DNA of 64,000 nucleotides from Ruminococcus_G sp050944435 (GCA_050944435.1 JBMNRB010000005.1:1-64000), one strand, 5' to 3'. Shown: positions 35,863 to 44,825, numbered from the stretch's first letter. Numbers and translations: made by a program. Notes: generated by a model from the letters alone, not told the origin.

Positions 35863-36003
35863 ATGACCTATGGTGAAATTCTTATGGTGTGCGGCGCAGG
35901 ATTTACGGCGCTGGGACTGCTTATCCTGGTGATCGGCGGGATCGCCATGAGCGGGAAGAAGAAACGGCTGAAACAGAAGCTGTATGATAAATACGGCTTG
36001 TAG
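35863..36003 (+). CDS. 46-residue single-pass membrane protein of the T7SS locus
   Basis: Too short for most gene callers. It begins MTYGEILMVCGAGF, has one hydrophobic helix (about 7-29) and ends in a basic tail (SGKKKRLKQKLYDKYGL). GGGGAGG precedes the ATG at 35863, and its stop is eight bases before essC. The Lys-rich end is probably cytosolic. Function unknown; placed like a small T7SS accessory subunit. Confidence 0.7.
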   Translation: MTYGEILMVCGAGFTALGLLILVIGGIAMSGKKKRLKQKLYDKYGL

Positions 36004-36011
36004 GAGGAAAT

Positions 36012-39000
36012 ATGGCATTTATTATTTCAGTATACAGTGAGGAAGCCTTTAAAGAAATTTTGCTGCCGGCCCTTAATAATGCGGACAGTTCCGTCATTTT
36101 ATACAAAGATGTGTTTCGGCTGAAAGAGGATTTGGTCCTGCCCATGGAAGTTATGGATCACAGGTGGCGTTTCCTTTACAGTCCGGATTATAAAATACAA
36201 AAAGAGGGACAGGATTATATAGGCAGGGTGATTCAGAATCGTGATGTGCTGAACTTGACGCTGCGGGAGGGAAAGCGGCTTTCCCTTCTGGTGAAGGAGA
36301 CCCGGAATTCCTTTGCCGTATTTGAAAAGTATCGTCTGGACGGCATCCGCCGTTTAACGATTGGAAAGCTCCCGGAGAACGATATTCAGTACAATTCCTT
36401 TGACATGGTTTCTAAACGCCATGCTCTTCTGGAACGGGATGAAAAGGGATGGTGCATCAAAGACCAGAACAGCGCCAACGGCGTATTTGTCAATTATCTG
36501 CGGATGGGAACAATAAAAAGTCTGCAGTTTGGAGATCTGATCAGTATCATGGGGCTGAATATGATATTTCTGGGAGATATACTGGCCATTGATACTTCGG
36601 TGGAAAATTTACGGATAAAAGAGGATATCCTTTTGCCACTGCCGGCGCCGGAAAGAGAGAACAGAAGGCCGGCCGGCCGGTCTTCTGGGGAGGAAAATCA
36701 CTATTTTCACAGAGTTCCCAGAAATATGGAACCGCTGGCGGAAGGGACGATGGAAATTGATCCGCCGCCCTCGCCGGGGAAGACGGCTGCGCGTTCTGCG
36801 CTGCTGACGGTGGGGCCTTCCCTTACCATGGCTCTGCCTATGCTGCTGGGCTGTGCAATGACGATCTATGCTTCACGGGCATCCGGAGGAAGTTCTGTTT
36901 TTATGTATACGGGCCTGGTAACCGCCGTTTCTTCCGCGTTGGTGGGAACTGTCTGGGCCCTTGCCAATATGAAGAAGCAGAAGCAGGAGACTGCCCGGCA
37001 GGAAGAAAAAAGGAGGCAGGCTTACGGGCAGTATTTGGATGAATGCGCCAGGACGCTGATGCAGCAGTATGAGCAGAATGGATATGCGATGCAGAATATG
37101 TATCCTGCGGCATATGCCTGCAGTTTTTATGACGAAAATTCCATGTATCTGTGGAACCGGAATGTCACCCATGAAGATTTTTTGTTTCAGCGTCTGGGTA
37201 TCGGAGAAGTTCCTTTTCAGGTAAAGATTGGGATTCCAAAGAAGCGTTTTTCTGTGGAGAAGGATCTGCTGGCAGAGAGACCAGAGGATCTGAAAAATTC
37301 CTTCGCCATGCTTAAAGATGTTCCGGTGGGAGTGGACTTAAAGGAGCACCGTCTGATCGGCGTAATCGGCGGCAGCGGCAGACGGGGAGCCTACCAGGTG
37401 GCCAAATGTCTGATCCTCCAGACGGCGGCCAACATCTGTTACACCGATGTAAAGATTGCTCTGCTGTATGATCAGGCCAACAGCATTGAGGCGGAAAATT
37501 TAAAAAGTGTGAAATGGCTGCCCCATGTCTGGTCGGAAGATAAAAGGATCAGGTACGTGGGAGACACGGCGGTGGATGCGGCGGATGTGCTGTATGAACT
37601 GACGGCTGTGGTCAGGAAAAGAGCGGAAGAGGCGGCGGGAAATCCGGCAGGAAGGAAGATGCCCAAACCCCATTATCTTCTGGTGGTAACGGATCCGGCT
37701 CTGCTGGAAGGAGAGCTGATTGCCAAATACGTTTATGAACCGCGGGAAGAATATGGGCTGACCACGGTAATCCTGGTGGAACGGTATGAGGATCTGCCCA
37801 ATGCATGTGAATACATTGTGGAAAACGACGGCCAGTTTCAGGGGATTTATTCCGTAGGCAATGACAGTTCCCGGAAACAGCATGTGGTGTTTGATGATAT
37901 TTCCGGGGAACAGATGGAGAATTTCGCCAGGCGTCTGTCCAGAATCGAGGTCAATGAAATTGAAACAGGGGGCGAGATCCCGGCGGATCTGTCGTTTCTG
38001 GATATGTATCATGTCGGCAGAATTGAGGATCTTCAGGTGGAGAACCGGTGGATGAAGAACAGGACCTACGATTCCATGAAGGCGTTAATCGGACAGAAGG
38101 CGGGGGGAGCGCCCTGTTATCTGGACGTCCATGAAAAGTATCACGGACCCCATGGACTGGTGGCCGGCACCACCGGTTCAGGAAAGAGCGAACTGCTTCA
38201 GACATACATTTTGTCTCTGGCAGTCAATTACAGCCCGGATGATATCAGCTTTTTTATCATTGATTTCAAAGGCGGGGGCATGGCTAATCTTTTTGCCGGG
38301 CTGCCCCACATGGCGGGACAGATCTCCAATCTGTCCGGCAATCAGATCCGCCGGGCTATGGTTTCGATTAAAAGTGAGAACAGAAGAAGACAACGTCTGT
38401 TTAACGAACACAGCGTAAACAATATTAATCAGTACACCCGCCTTTATAAAGACAATGAAGCTTCCGTTCCCATTCCCCATCTGTTTATCATCATTGATGA
38501 ATTCGCAGAGCTGAAACGGGAGGAGCCGGATTTTATGCGGGAGCTGATCAGTGTGGCCCAGGTGGGAAGAAGTCTGGGAGTACATTTGATTCTGGCTACC
38601 CAGAAACCCAGCGGAACTGTGGATGACAACATCTGGAGCAATTCCAAGTTCCGTCTCTGCCTGCGGGTACAGGACCGGCAGGACAGCAGTGATATGCTGC
38701 ATAAGCCGGATGCGGCTTATCTGACCCAGGCCGGCCGGTGTTATCTTCAGGTGGGCAACGATGAGCTGTATGAGCTGTTCCAGTCCGGTTACAGCGGCGC
38801 TGTTTATGATGATAAGGTCAGCGGCCGGACGGATCTGGCAAAGATGGTGTCCATCACGGGAAGGGCGGCTCTGGTGGGAAACCGTATCCGGCTGAAACAA
38901 AAAGAAGAAAACCGCCGGCGCTGGATAGAGCTGCTGACAGAGCTGACGGCCGGTTCGGAATACAGGGAAGATATTTTTCAGCGGCTGAAAGAACGGGGAA

Positions 39001-40973
39001 TCGATTATCCCGATACAGATTATAACCGGCGAAGAGTTGAGGAGTTTACTCTTTTGTATGAGGAAGCTGTGCAGGCCGGATACGGGCAGACGGAAAAGGC
39101 TGCGGCATATATTATGGCGGAAGGAGAGAAAAGGGGAAGCAAACTGCCTCAGCTGAAGGAAAAGACCCAGCTGGACGCCATTGTGGAATATCTGCAGAAA
39201 CTGGCCCGGGAGAAAGGGTATCGTCATCGTTTTATGCTGTGGCTGCCGGTTCTTCCGGAGAAACTATATCTTTCTTCTCTGCCGGGCTTTTCCCAGCTTT
39301 GCTTTGACGGGAAAACATGGAGGGAAGAGAAAAAAGAATGGGAACTTCAGGCGTATGTGGGACTGTATGATCATCCGGTCAATCAGGTACAGCTTCCTCT
39401 GGAAGTAAACCTGGCGGCGGAAGGCCATCATGCCGTCCTGGGGATGGTTTCCAGCGGAAAAAGCACTTTCCTGCAGACGCTTCTTTTTTCCCTGGTGTGC
39501 CGTTACACGCCGGAGCATGTGAATATTTACGGCATAGATTTCGGAAGCCGTATTCTGGCGCCCTTTGAGGGGCTGGCCCATGTGGGCGGCATCATGTATG
39601 AGAATGATTTGGATAAGCTGTCTAAATTTTTCAACATGATCCTGACGATGATGAAAGAAAGAAAGGAACGGTTCCAGGGAGGGAATTATGCCCAGTACGT
39701 ACAGGCAAACGGTCTTAAGGTGCCGGCGGTGGTAATTGCCATTGATCAATACGCCGGTTTTCGGGAAAAAACGAAAGACAGGTTTGAGGAGGCGATGGTT
39801 CAGATTGCAAGGGAAGGGGCAGGATACGGTATTTTCCTTGTGATCACGGCTGCCGGTTTCGGTTCGGCAGGGATTCCCGCCCGCATCGGCGATAACATCC
39901 GCACGGTGATTTCTCTGGAGATGAACGATAAGTATCAGTATCGGGAAGCCATGCGGACTATGCAGCTTTCCGTGCTTCCGGAGCCGGGAGTGAAAGGCCG
40001 CGGTCTGGCCAAGGCAGGCGAGAGCGTACTGGAGTTTCAGACTGCGCTTGCACTGGAAGCAGAGGATGATTATGAACGCGCCAAAGAAATGGGACAGGTG
40101 TTTGAACAGATGAATCAGGCGTGGAAAGGCGCTTCTGCCCGTCCGGTTCCTTCCATACCGGAGAAGCCTGTGCTGGAAGAGTACATGAAACTGGAAGCGG
40201 TAAGGAAGACGGCAGGAGAGGCACGATGGCTGCCCATTGGTTACAATACGGAAAATGCGGATCTTTATTCCATCGATCTGAGCCGTACGTTCTGTTACCT
40301 GGTGTCGGGGAAAAGCCGCACAGGAAAAACAAATCTGCTGAAGGTGATGATGCATACCGCCGCCTTGAAAGAGAGTTCCCTTCATGTGGTGGACGGTTCG
40401 GGAGCTCTGGGGAAACCGGCACAGGAGTTGGGAGCAGATTATATTACGGAGGAGGAAGGGTTGTACCGTACGTTAAGTGAATTAGTTCCCCTTTTCCGGG
40501 AGCGCAACAAAATGAAACGGGATGCCCTGCGGGAAGGCTATGAGGATGAAGAAATCTATGAGAAGATGAGCAGACAGGTTCCCCATTTCTTCTTCATTGA
40601 TGATTTGCCTTTCTTCGTACGGCTGGTGACAAAGCCAAAAGAAGGAGTGGGAGATATGCGGGGATTTATGGAGAACATTACCGACAAGGGAAGGCTTCAC
40701 AATGTATTTTTCATCGCCGCCTTTAATCAGGATCAGATGCAGCAGATGGCAGGTATTCCTCTGTACGAGAATATGGTGCGGGATAAAAAAGGCATTCATC
40801 TGGGAGGCAATACGGCGGCTCAGCGTATGTTTAACTTTGATTATCTCCCCTACGCGAAACAGGGTAAAGAGCAGAAAGCCGGCATAGGTATGCTGCCCTC
40901 CGGCGAAGGAGCGGCGCCTTCTGTGAAAGTGGCGGTTCCCTATGCAGGCAGAAACAGTGGTGGCAATCTATGA
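36012..40973 (+). CDS. essC: FHA-containing T7SS ATPase EssC
   Basis: 1653 residues. The N-terminal region contains an FHA domain (SKRHALL and NSANGVFVN, about 113-200). Two membrane helices follow (about 255-320), then a degenerate P-loop-like part (GGSGRRG) and three FtsK/SpoIIIE units. P-loops are GTTGSGKS, GMVSSGKST and SGKSRTGKT; the Walker B of the first is LFIIIDEFAEL, of the second IAIDQY (no Glu), of the third FFFIDDL. EssC drives substrate export through T7SS. The FHA domain could read a phosphothreonine made by the kinase upstream. It overlaps the LytTR gene by four bases. Confidence 0.93.
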   Translation: MAFIISVYSEEAFKEILLPALNNADSSVILYKDVFRLKEDLVLPMEVMDHRWRFLYSPDYKIQKEGQDYIGRVIQNRDVLNLTLREGKRLSLLVKETRNSFAVFEKYRLDGIRRLTIGKLPENDIQYNSFDMVSKRHALLERDEKGWCIKDQNSANGVFVNYLRMGTIKSLQFGDLISIMGLNMIFLGDILAIDTSVENLRIKEDILLPLPAPERENRRPAGRSSGEENHYFHRVPRNMEPLAEGTMEIDPPPSPGKTAARSALLTVGPSLTMALPMLLGCAMTIYASRASGGSSVFMYTGLVTAVSSALVGTVWALANMKKQKQETARQEEKRRQAYGQYLDECARTLMQQYEQNGYAMQNMYPAAYACSFYDENSMYLWNRNVTHEDFLFQRLGIGEVPFQVKIGIPKKRFSVEKDLLAERPEDLKNSFAMLKDVPVGVDLKEHRLIGVIGGSGRRGAYQVAKCLILQTAANICYTDVKIALLYDQANSIEAENLKSVKWLPHVWSEDKRIRYVGDTAVDAADVLYELTAVVRKRAEEAAGNPAGRKMPKPHYLLVVTDPALLEGELIAKYVYEPREEYGLTTVILVERYEDLPNACEYIVENDGQFQGIYSVGNDSSRKQHVVFDDISGEQMENFARRLSRIEVNEIETGGEIPADLSFLDMYHVGRIEDLQVENRWMKNRTYDSMKALIGQKAGGAPCYLDVHEKYHGPHGLVAGTTGSGKSELLQTYILSLAVNYSPDDISFFIIDFKGGGMANLFAGLPHMAGQISNLSGNQIRRAMVSIKSENRRRQRLFNEHSVNNINQYTRLYKDNEASVPIPHLFIIIDEFAELKREEPDFMRELISVAQVGRSLGVHLILATQKPSGTVDDNIWSNSKFRLCLRVQDRQDSSDMLHKPDAAYLTQAGRCYLQVGNDELYELFQSGYSGAVYDDKVSGRTDLAKMVSITGRAALVGNRIRLKQKEENRRRWIELLTELTAGSEYREDIFQRLKERGIDYPDTDYNRRRVEEFTLLYEEAVQAGYGQTEKAAAYIMAEGEKRGSKLPQLKEKTQLDAIVEYLQKLAREKGYRHRFMLWLPVLPEKLYLSSLPGFSQLCFDGKTWREEKKEWELQAYVGLYDHPVNQVQLPLEVNLAAEGHHAVLGMVSSGKSTFLQTLLFSLVCRYTPEHVNIYGIDFGSRILAPFEGLAHVGGIMYENDLDKLSKFFNMILTMMKERKERFQGGNYAQYVQANGLKVPAVVIAIDQYAGFREKTKDRFEEAMVQIAREGAGYGIFLVITAAGFGSAGIPARIGDNIRTVISLEMNDKYQYREAMRTMQLSVLPEPGVKGRGLAKAGESVLEFQTALALEAEDDYERAKEMGQVFEQMNQAWKGASARPVPSIPEKPVLEEYMKLEAVRKTAGEARWLPIGYNTENADLYSIDLSRTFCYLVSGKSRTGKTNLLKVMMHTAALKESSLHVVDGSGALGKPAQELGADYITEEEGLYRTLSELVPLFRERNKMKRDALREGYEDEEIYEKMSRQVPHFFFIDDLPFFVRLVTKPKEGVGDMRGFMENITDKGRLHNVFFIAAFNQDQMQQMAGIPLYENMVRDKKGIHLGGNTAAQRMFNFDYLPYAKQGKEQKAGIGMLPSGEGAAPSVKVAVPYAGRNSGGNL

Positions 40974-41680
40974 TTTCCTGTATGACTTATGATTCCCAGG
41001 GAAAAGAGCTGAGGGAATTGGAAACAATTATGAAAGACGAGGCGGCATACGCCTGCGAGGAAAAGTGGATCTGGCAGTTTCTGGAACACTGGGAGGAAGC
41101 CGGCGACTGGCTGGAGAAGGGGCCTCTTTTGGATCTGGCATGTCTGGATGTGACAGATCCGGAAGTCCTGGGAGAACTGGAAGCATTTCGGAAGAAATAT
41201 CAGAAAACGCTGCTGATGGTCATAGCCGACGGAAACGTCTCCCCCATGTGTTATCTGAAACCTTCCGTTTTTCCCGCTTCTTTGCTGCTCAGGCCGGCGG
41301 ATAAAAACCAGATCCGTCAGGTGGTGCGGGAATTTTTCGAGGCTTTCTGCCGGGAGCGGGGGGAGAAAGAACCCCGGGAAACCTTTGTGGTGGAGACCAG
41401 AGAGGGCAAGACCTGGATTCCCTATGAGCAGATTGTATTTTTTGAGGCCAGGGAGAAAAAAGTTTTTGTCAGGGCCGGTATTTCAGAGTACGGGCTGTAT
41501 GATACGCTGGAAAATATCCAGGGGAGGCTGCCGGATGATTTCCTGCGCTGTCACAGGAGTTATATTGTGAATAAAAAGCAGATTGAACGGGTGAGGCTTT
41601 CTCAGAACTTAATTGAGATGAAGGATGGAGCGGGGATTCCTGTCTCCAGAAGCTACAGAACGGATGTGAAGAATATATGA
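40970..41680 (+). CDS. LytTR DNA-binding regulator with degenerate receiver-like domain
   Basis: 236 residues. The C-terminal LytTR domain (about 140-236) has the expected FEARE, FLRCHRSYIVN and PVSRSY stretches. The first 125 residues have a receiver-like alternation of strands and helices with one Asp (LACLDVTD) but not the full acidic pocket. It overlaps essC by four bases (ATGA) and the next gene by four, so it is probably a locus-internal regulator. Confidence 0.8.
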   Translation: MISCMTYDSQGKELRELETIMKDEAAYACEEKWIWQFLEHWEEAGDWLEKGPLLDLACLDVTDPEVLGELEAFRKKYQKTLLMVIADGNVSPMCYLKPSVFPASLLLRPADKNQIRQVVREFFEAFCRERGEKEPRETFVVETREGKTWIPYEQIVFFEAREKKVFVRAGISEYGLYDTLENIQGRLPDDFLRCHRSYIVNKKQIERVRLSQNLIEMKDGAGIPVSRSYRTDVKNI

Positions 41681-42360
41681 TGGAAAATTGGTACGTTTTA
41701 TCCCCAGGGGAACTTACGGTGCTGGCTGCGGGAATGGGAATCGGCAGCTTTTACGGGCTGGAGTTTGATCCTCCCGATTTCGACAGAAATTCTTATCTTG
41801 ATTTGATTTATCAAATGACAAAGAAGGGATTGCTGACAGCCCGGGAAAACCGGGTGGAAGCAGCAGAAGAGATGAAGAGACTGTTTGGGCCGCTTCGGGA
41901 TGGGGGAAGAATTCTCCTTTGCATGCCGGCGCGGGAAATATTTCCCGCCTGGTGCTGCTACTGCACCGCCGGCCAGGTGACCGTGACGGAAAAAAGTCCG
42001 GTGGACCGGGACAAAATCAGGCTGTGCGCCGTTGAAAACCGGGAAAGGGCAATGGAGCTTCTTATGGAAACCTATTTTCCGGAGAAAATAGCGGAAACAG
42101 CGGATATGCTTGCCGTTGAGACAAAGACTGAAGAATTCGGCGGAGTATTTCCGCCGGCGGAAGAAGTGTTAAAAGACGAGAAAGTCCGGATGGTGATGGA
42201 TGCGCTGGATCCGGCGGACGGCGGAGTATGCGCCCGGCTTTGCATAACAAAACATCCCTTTGGATATGAGATACTGTATCAGGGGGAACAGGAGGAAAAA
42301 TGTTTCTTTGGAAAGGATCGGATGAAAAAGTATCTGAACAGGATGACGGGAGGCGGATGA
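41677..42360 (+). CDS. EspG-like T7SS accessory protein (tentative)
   Basis: 227 residues. The pattern LSPGELTVLAAGMGIG, a GL segment (MTKKGLLT), then EEMKRLFGPLRDGGRILLC, and a C-terminal strand and helix (RERAMELLMETYF) follow the order of mycobacterial EspG substrate chaperones (LT-E-L, GL, P-R). The likeness is only by eye. It is embedded in the T7SS locus with four-base overlaps to the upstream gene. If right, it may hold WXG100-type substrates before export. Confidence 0.55.
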   Translation: MMENWYVLSPGELTVLAAGMGIGSFYGLEFDPPDFDRNSYLDLIYQMTKKGLLTARENRVEAAEEMKRLFGPLRDGGRILLCMPAREIFPAWCCYCTAGQVTVTEKSPVDRDKIRLCAVENRERAMELLMETYFPEKIAETADMLAVETKTEEFGGVFPPAEEVLKDEKVRMVMDALDPADGGVCARLCITKHPFGYEILYQGEQEEKCFFGKDRMKKYLNRMTGGG

Positions 42361-42361
42361 A

Positions 42362-42610
42362 GTGATAATGGTGGATGTTTACGTGCCGTCTGTGGACCGG
42401 GAGTATGATTTTGAGATAGATGAACATGCGCCGGTATATATGGTGACGGAGGAAATTACGGCCATGGTATGTCAGAAGGAACAGTGCGTGCTGACAGGGG
42501 ACGTCAGAAAATTGCTTCTGTGCGATAGACAGACCCAGCGGATTCTCAGTTCCCGGCGCAGTCTGAGTGAATGCGGGATCAAAACGGGAAATAAACTGCT
42601 TCTGGTTTAA
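42362..42610 (+). CDS. YukD/EsaB-like ubiquitin-fold protein
   Basis: 82 residues with a beta-grasp pattern: VDVYVPSVDREYDFEID opening, the LLLCD segment, then LSECGIKTGNKLLLV ending. YukD/EsaB is a standard cytosolic component of the Bacillota T7SS. The GTG at 42362 has GGGAGG eight bases away; ATG at 42368 is also possible. Confidence 0.83.
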   Translation: MIMVDVYVPSVDREYDFEIDEHAPVYMVTEEITAMVCQKEQCVLTGDVRKLLLCDRQTQRILSSRRSLSECGIKTGNKLLLV

Positions 42611-42707
42611 CCTGCCGTCTGTCGGGGAAAACAGGCTGTTCGTCGCTTTTTGCACCGTTTTTTGCAGCAGATGATATAGTAAATACAGGAAGGATGGAAG
42701 AAAGCTT

Positions 42708-43067
42708 ATGAGATTCAATCCGGTAAAGGTAATGGGTACGGCGGAAATAATTCTGAATGAGAAGAGACGGCTGGGCCGGATGGAAGAAGAGCTGGAGATG
42801 GTGATGAAACAGATCGGGGATGATTCACTTTTTTCTGAAGTGAAAGCTTCTCTTGGAAATCAGCTTGAGATGATCCGCCGAGAGAAGGAGTCGGCCGGAC
42901 AGATGATTCTGGCCCTGGAGGAAATCTGCCGTATGGTGCAGGAGTGCGAGCGGCGCGTTATGGATGAGATGGAACAGGAGCAGATCCGTTATCCCCGCCT
43001 GGCCGTGGGATATCAATATATCCGGATTCCTTCGTTTTCCTCGAATCCTCTGGGAATTATCCGGTAA
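42708..43067 (+). CDS. Helical protein between YukD and the WXG100 genes
   Basis: 119 residues: charged helices from about 8 to 95 (KVMGTAEIILNEKRRL onward), then a short nonhelical end (YQYIRIPSFSSNPLGIIR). It resembles WXG100 proteins in size and helix content but has no WxG bend. Unrecognised; position suggests a T7SS partner or substrate chaperone. Confidence 0.65.
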   Translation: MRFNPVKVMGTAEIILNEKRRLGRMEEELEMVMKQIGDDSLFSEVKASLGNQLEMIRREKESAGQMILALEEICRMVQECERRVMDEMEQEQIRYPRLAVGYQYIRIPSFSSNPLGIIR

Positions 43068-43111
43068 GATTTTCACAGGCGGGATATGGCCTTGCAGGAA
43101 AGGAGAGCCAA

Positions 43112-43414
43112 ATGGACAGAGAACTGGAAGTGGATACAATGAACCTTAACCAGAAGGCGGCGCGTTTTGCAGAACTTGCCCTGGCCCTTGAGGAAGATCT
43201 GGAGGAGCTTCGGGGGAGTCTTATGGAGCTGAACGGCAGTTGGGAAGGGGATGCCGCCCGGGCCTTTGAACGGCAGTTTCAGGGGGATTATGAAACGATG
43301 AAAACGGTCTGCGAGACCGTAAAGGAACTGCAGAATACCATGGAGTACGCAAAGGGAGAATACATAAGGTGTGAGCAGGCGGTAGAAGATACCGTGGCGG
43401 CGATTAAAATTTAG
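43112..43414 (+). CDS. WXG100 protein 1
   Basis: 100 residues, two helices joined by a WEG turn near residue 44 (NGSWEGDAARAFERQF). A YxxxE export-type motif (YAKGE) lies after it. The first of five consecutive WXG100 genes; these proteins form helical-hairpin dimers and are secreted by or form part of T7SS. Confidence 0.85.
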   Translation: MDRELEVDTMNLNQKAARFAELALALEEDLEELRGSLMELNGSWEGDAARAFERQFQGDYETMKTVCETVKELQNTMEYAKGEYIRCEQAVEDTVAAIKI

Positions 43415-43431
43415 CGGGAGGCAAAAAGCGT

Positions 43432-43740
43432 ATGGTAATTCGGGTAACAACAGAAGAATTAAGGAAAAGGGCTGATGACGCTTGGCAGAAAATAAACAAG
43501 ATGAGCAGAGATTTCCAAAGTATTGCGGATCTGATCTCACAGACGGCAGGATGCTGGCAGGGAGAGGCGGGAGATCTCTACCGGAGTATTTTTGAAAAAG
43601 AAAAGCCGGATATGGAGAAAATTTTGAAACGGCTGGGGGAATTTCCCGAAGATTTATTGGAGATGGCAGGCGTATACGAAGGAACGGAGCGGGAAATCCA
43701 GGCTCTGGAAAGCAGTCTTCCGGTGGATGTGATTTCATAG
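43432..43740 (+). CDS. WXG100 protein 2
   Basis: 102 residues. The bend is WQG (AGCWQGEAGDLYRSIF), near residue 43. A YxxxE motif is present (YEGTE). The region between is unlike that of protein 1. Its start lies 17 bases after the previous stop. GGGAGG is upstream. Confidence 0.83.
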   Translation: MVIRVTTEELRKRADDAWQKINKMSRDFQSIADLISQTAGCWQGEAGDLYRSIFEKEKPDMEKILKRLGEFPEDLLEMAGVYEGTEREIQALESSLPVDVIS

Positions 43741-43750
43741 GAGGTGTCAG

Positions 43751-44059
43751 ATGGCGACAGCGTGGACAATTGAGATGGACTATGCCAGGGCGGTCAGCCA
43801 GGCGAAACAACTGGAGAGTCTTTCCGGTGAACTGGAAAAAACGGCCATTCAGCTGGAAAACGCCATGGAACAGTTAAAAAGCGGCTGGCAGGGGGAAGGA
43901 GCCGACGTTTACCGGGGCAAAGGGAATCAGCTGGCGGAAAAGATAACAAAGAATGCCAGACAGCTGGAAAATACTGCTCAGGCGATACGGAACATTGCCC
44001 GGGAAGTCCGGGAGGCGGAACTGGAGAATTTAAGAATAGCAGAAGAAAGAACGTATTAA
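43751..44059 (+). CDS. WXG100 protein 3
   Basis: 102 residues. The bend is WQG (SGWQGEGADVYRGK) near residue 47. The tail has VREAE where the others have YxxxE, so the Tyr of the export motif is missing. It may be an internal partner rather than an exported hairpin. Confidence 0.83.
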   Translation: MATAWTIEMDYARAVSQAKQLESLSGELEKTAIQLENAMEQLKSGWQGEGADVYRGKGNQLAEKITKNARQLENTAQAIRNIAREVREAELENLRIAEERTY

Positions 44060-44074
44060 AGGAGGATGGATAAT

Positions 44075-44374
44075 ATGGCAGAAATTATGGTAACGTCACG
44101 GGAGCTGAAAAACAAAGCGGAAGAGCTGAGAAGTCAGAATACCAGTCTGAAGTCCGCCATTGAGACTTTGGGAAGTCTTGAGGCCGAGCTGGCTTCCATG
44201 TGGGAAGGATCGGCGAAGGATGCTTTTCACAATGCTTTTACGAAGGATAAGGGTCAGATGGAAACCTTCAAAAGCACCATTGATCAATATGCTGCGGCGC
44301 TGGATGAGATTGCAGCGAAATATGCCCAGGCAGAAGCAGCCAACGCCAATATTGCCAATACAAGGAATTACTGA
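44075..44374 (+). CDS. WXG100 protein 4
   Basis: 99 residues, starting at ATG 44075 with GGAGG nine bases upstream. The bend is WEG (ASMWEGSAKDAFHNAF). A YxxxE motif (YAQAE) lies near the end. It resembles EsxA-type proteins more than the first two. Confidence 0.85.
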   Translation: MAEIMVTSRELKNKAEELRSQNTSLKSAIETLGSLEAELASMWEGSAKDAFHNAFTKDKGQMETFKSTIDQYAAALDEIAAKYAQAEAANANIANTRNY

Positions 44375-44404
44375 TTCGTTTTATAAGATTGGGAAACAGG
44401 AGGT

Positions 44405-44725
44405 ATGAATATGGACGGAACGTTAAAAGTGACACCGGAGAAACTTATTGCAGCAGCGTCAGAGTTTTCAGCTCAGGGAAACACGGTAAGCAGTCTGACA
44501 CAACAGATGATGACCATTGTACAGGGGTTAAGCAGCGTATGGCAGGGGGAAGCCTCTTCTGCTTATCTGGCCAGGTTTCAGCAGCTTCAGGGAGATATTG
44601 ATCAGATGAATAAAATGATCCAGGAACATGTGCAGGATTTAAATGATATGGCGAGAAATTATCAGTCTGCGGAAGATGCCGGAAAGGATATTGCAGCCGG
44701 ACTGGCTTCTGATGTAATATTATAA
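44405..44725 (+). CDS. WXG100 protein 5
   Basis: 106 residues. The bend is WQG (SSVWQGEASSAYLARF); the tail has YxxxE (YQSAE). It is the last WXG100 gene and is followed by a long perfect hairpin. AGGAGG is close to the ATG at 44405; ATG at 44411 is also possible. Confidence 0.86.
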   Translation: MNMDGTLKVTPEKLIAAASEFSAQGNTVSSLTQQMMTIVQGLSSVWQGEASSAYLARFQQLQGDIDQMNKMIQEHVQDLNDMARNYQSAEDAGKDIAAGLASDVIL

Positions 44726-44739
44726 AATGCCGGAATGGG

Positions 44740-44779
44740 AGGTCACATATCCGCCTGCAGCGGGGCGGATATGTGACCT
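44740..44779 (+). repeat. Perfect 16-bp hairpin after the WXG100 genes
   Basis: AGGTCACATATCCGCC (44740-44755) and its exact complement (44764-44779) frame a loop of eight bases. No T-run follows, so it is not a simple intrinsic terminator. It may protect the WXG100 mRNA 3' end or be a processing site ahead of the phosphatase gene. Confidence 0.75.
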
Positions 44780-44825
44780 GAAGATATTTCCGGTTATAAA
44801 AAAGCATTGAAAGGAAGGCGAAAGT

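Noticed and set aside
38178..40385. Two long minus-strand frames (349 and 373 codons) inside essC
   Set aside because: Shadows of the FtsK-type ATPase; their products show no domain, while the plus frame has three P-loops.
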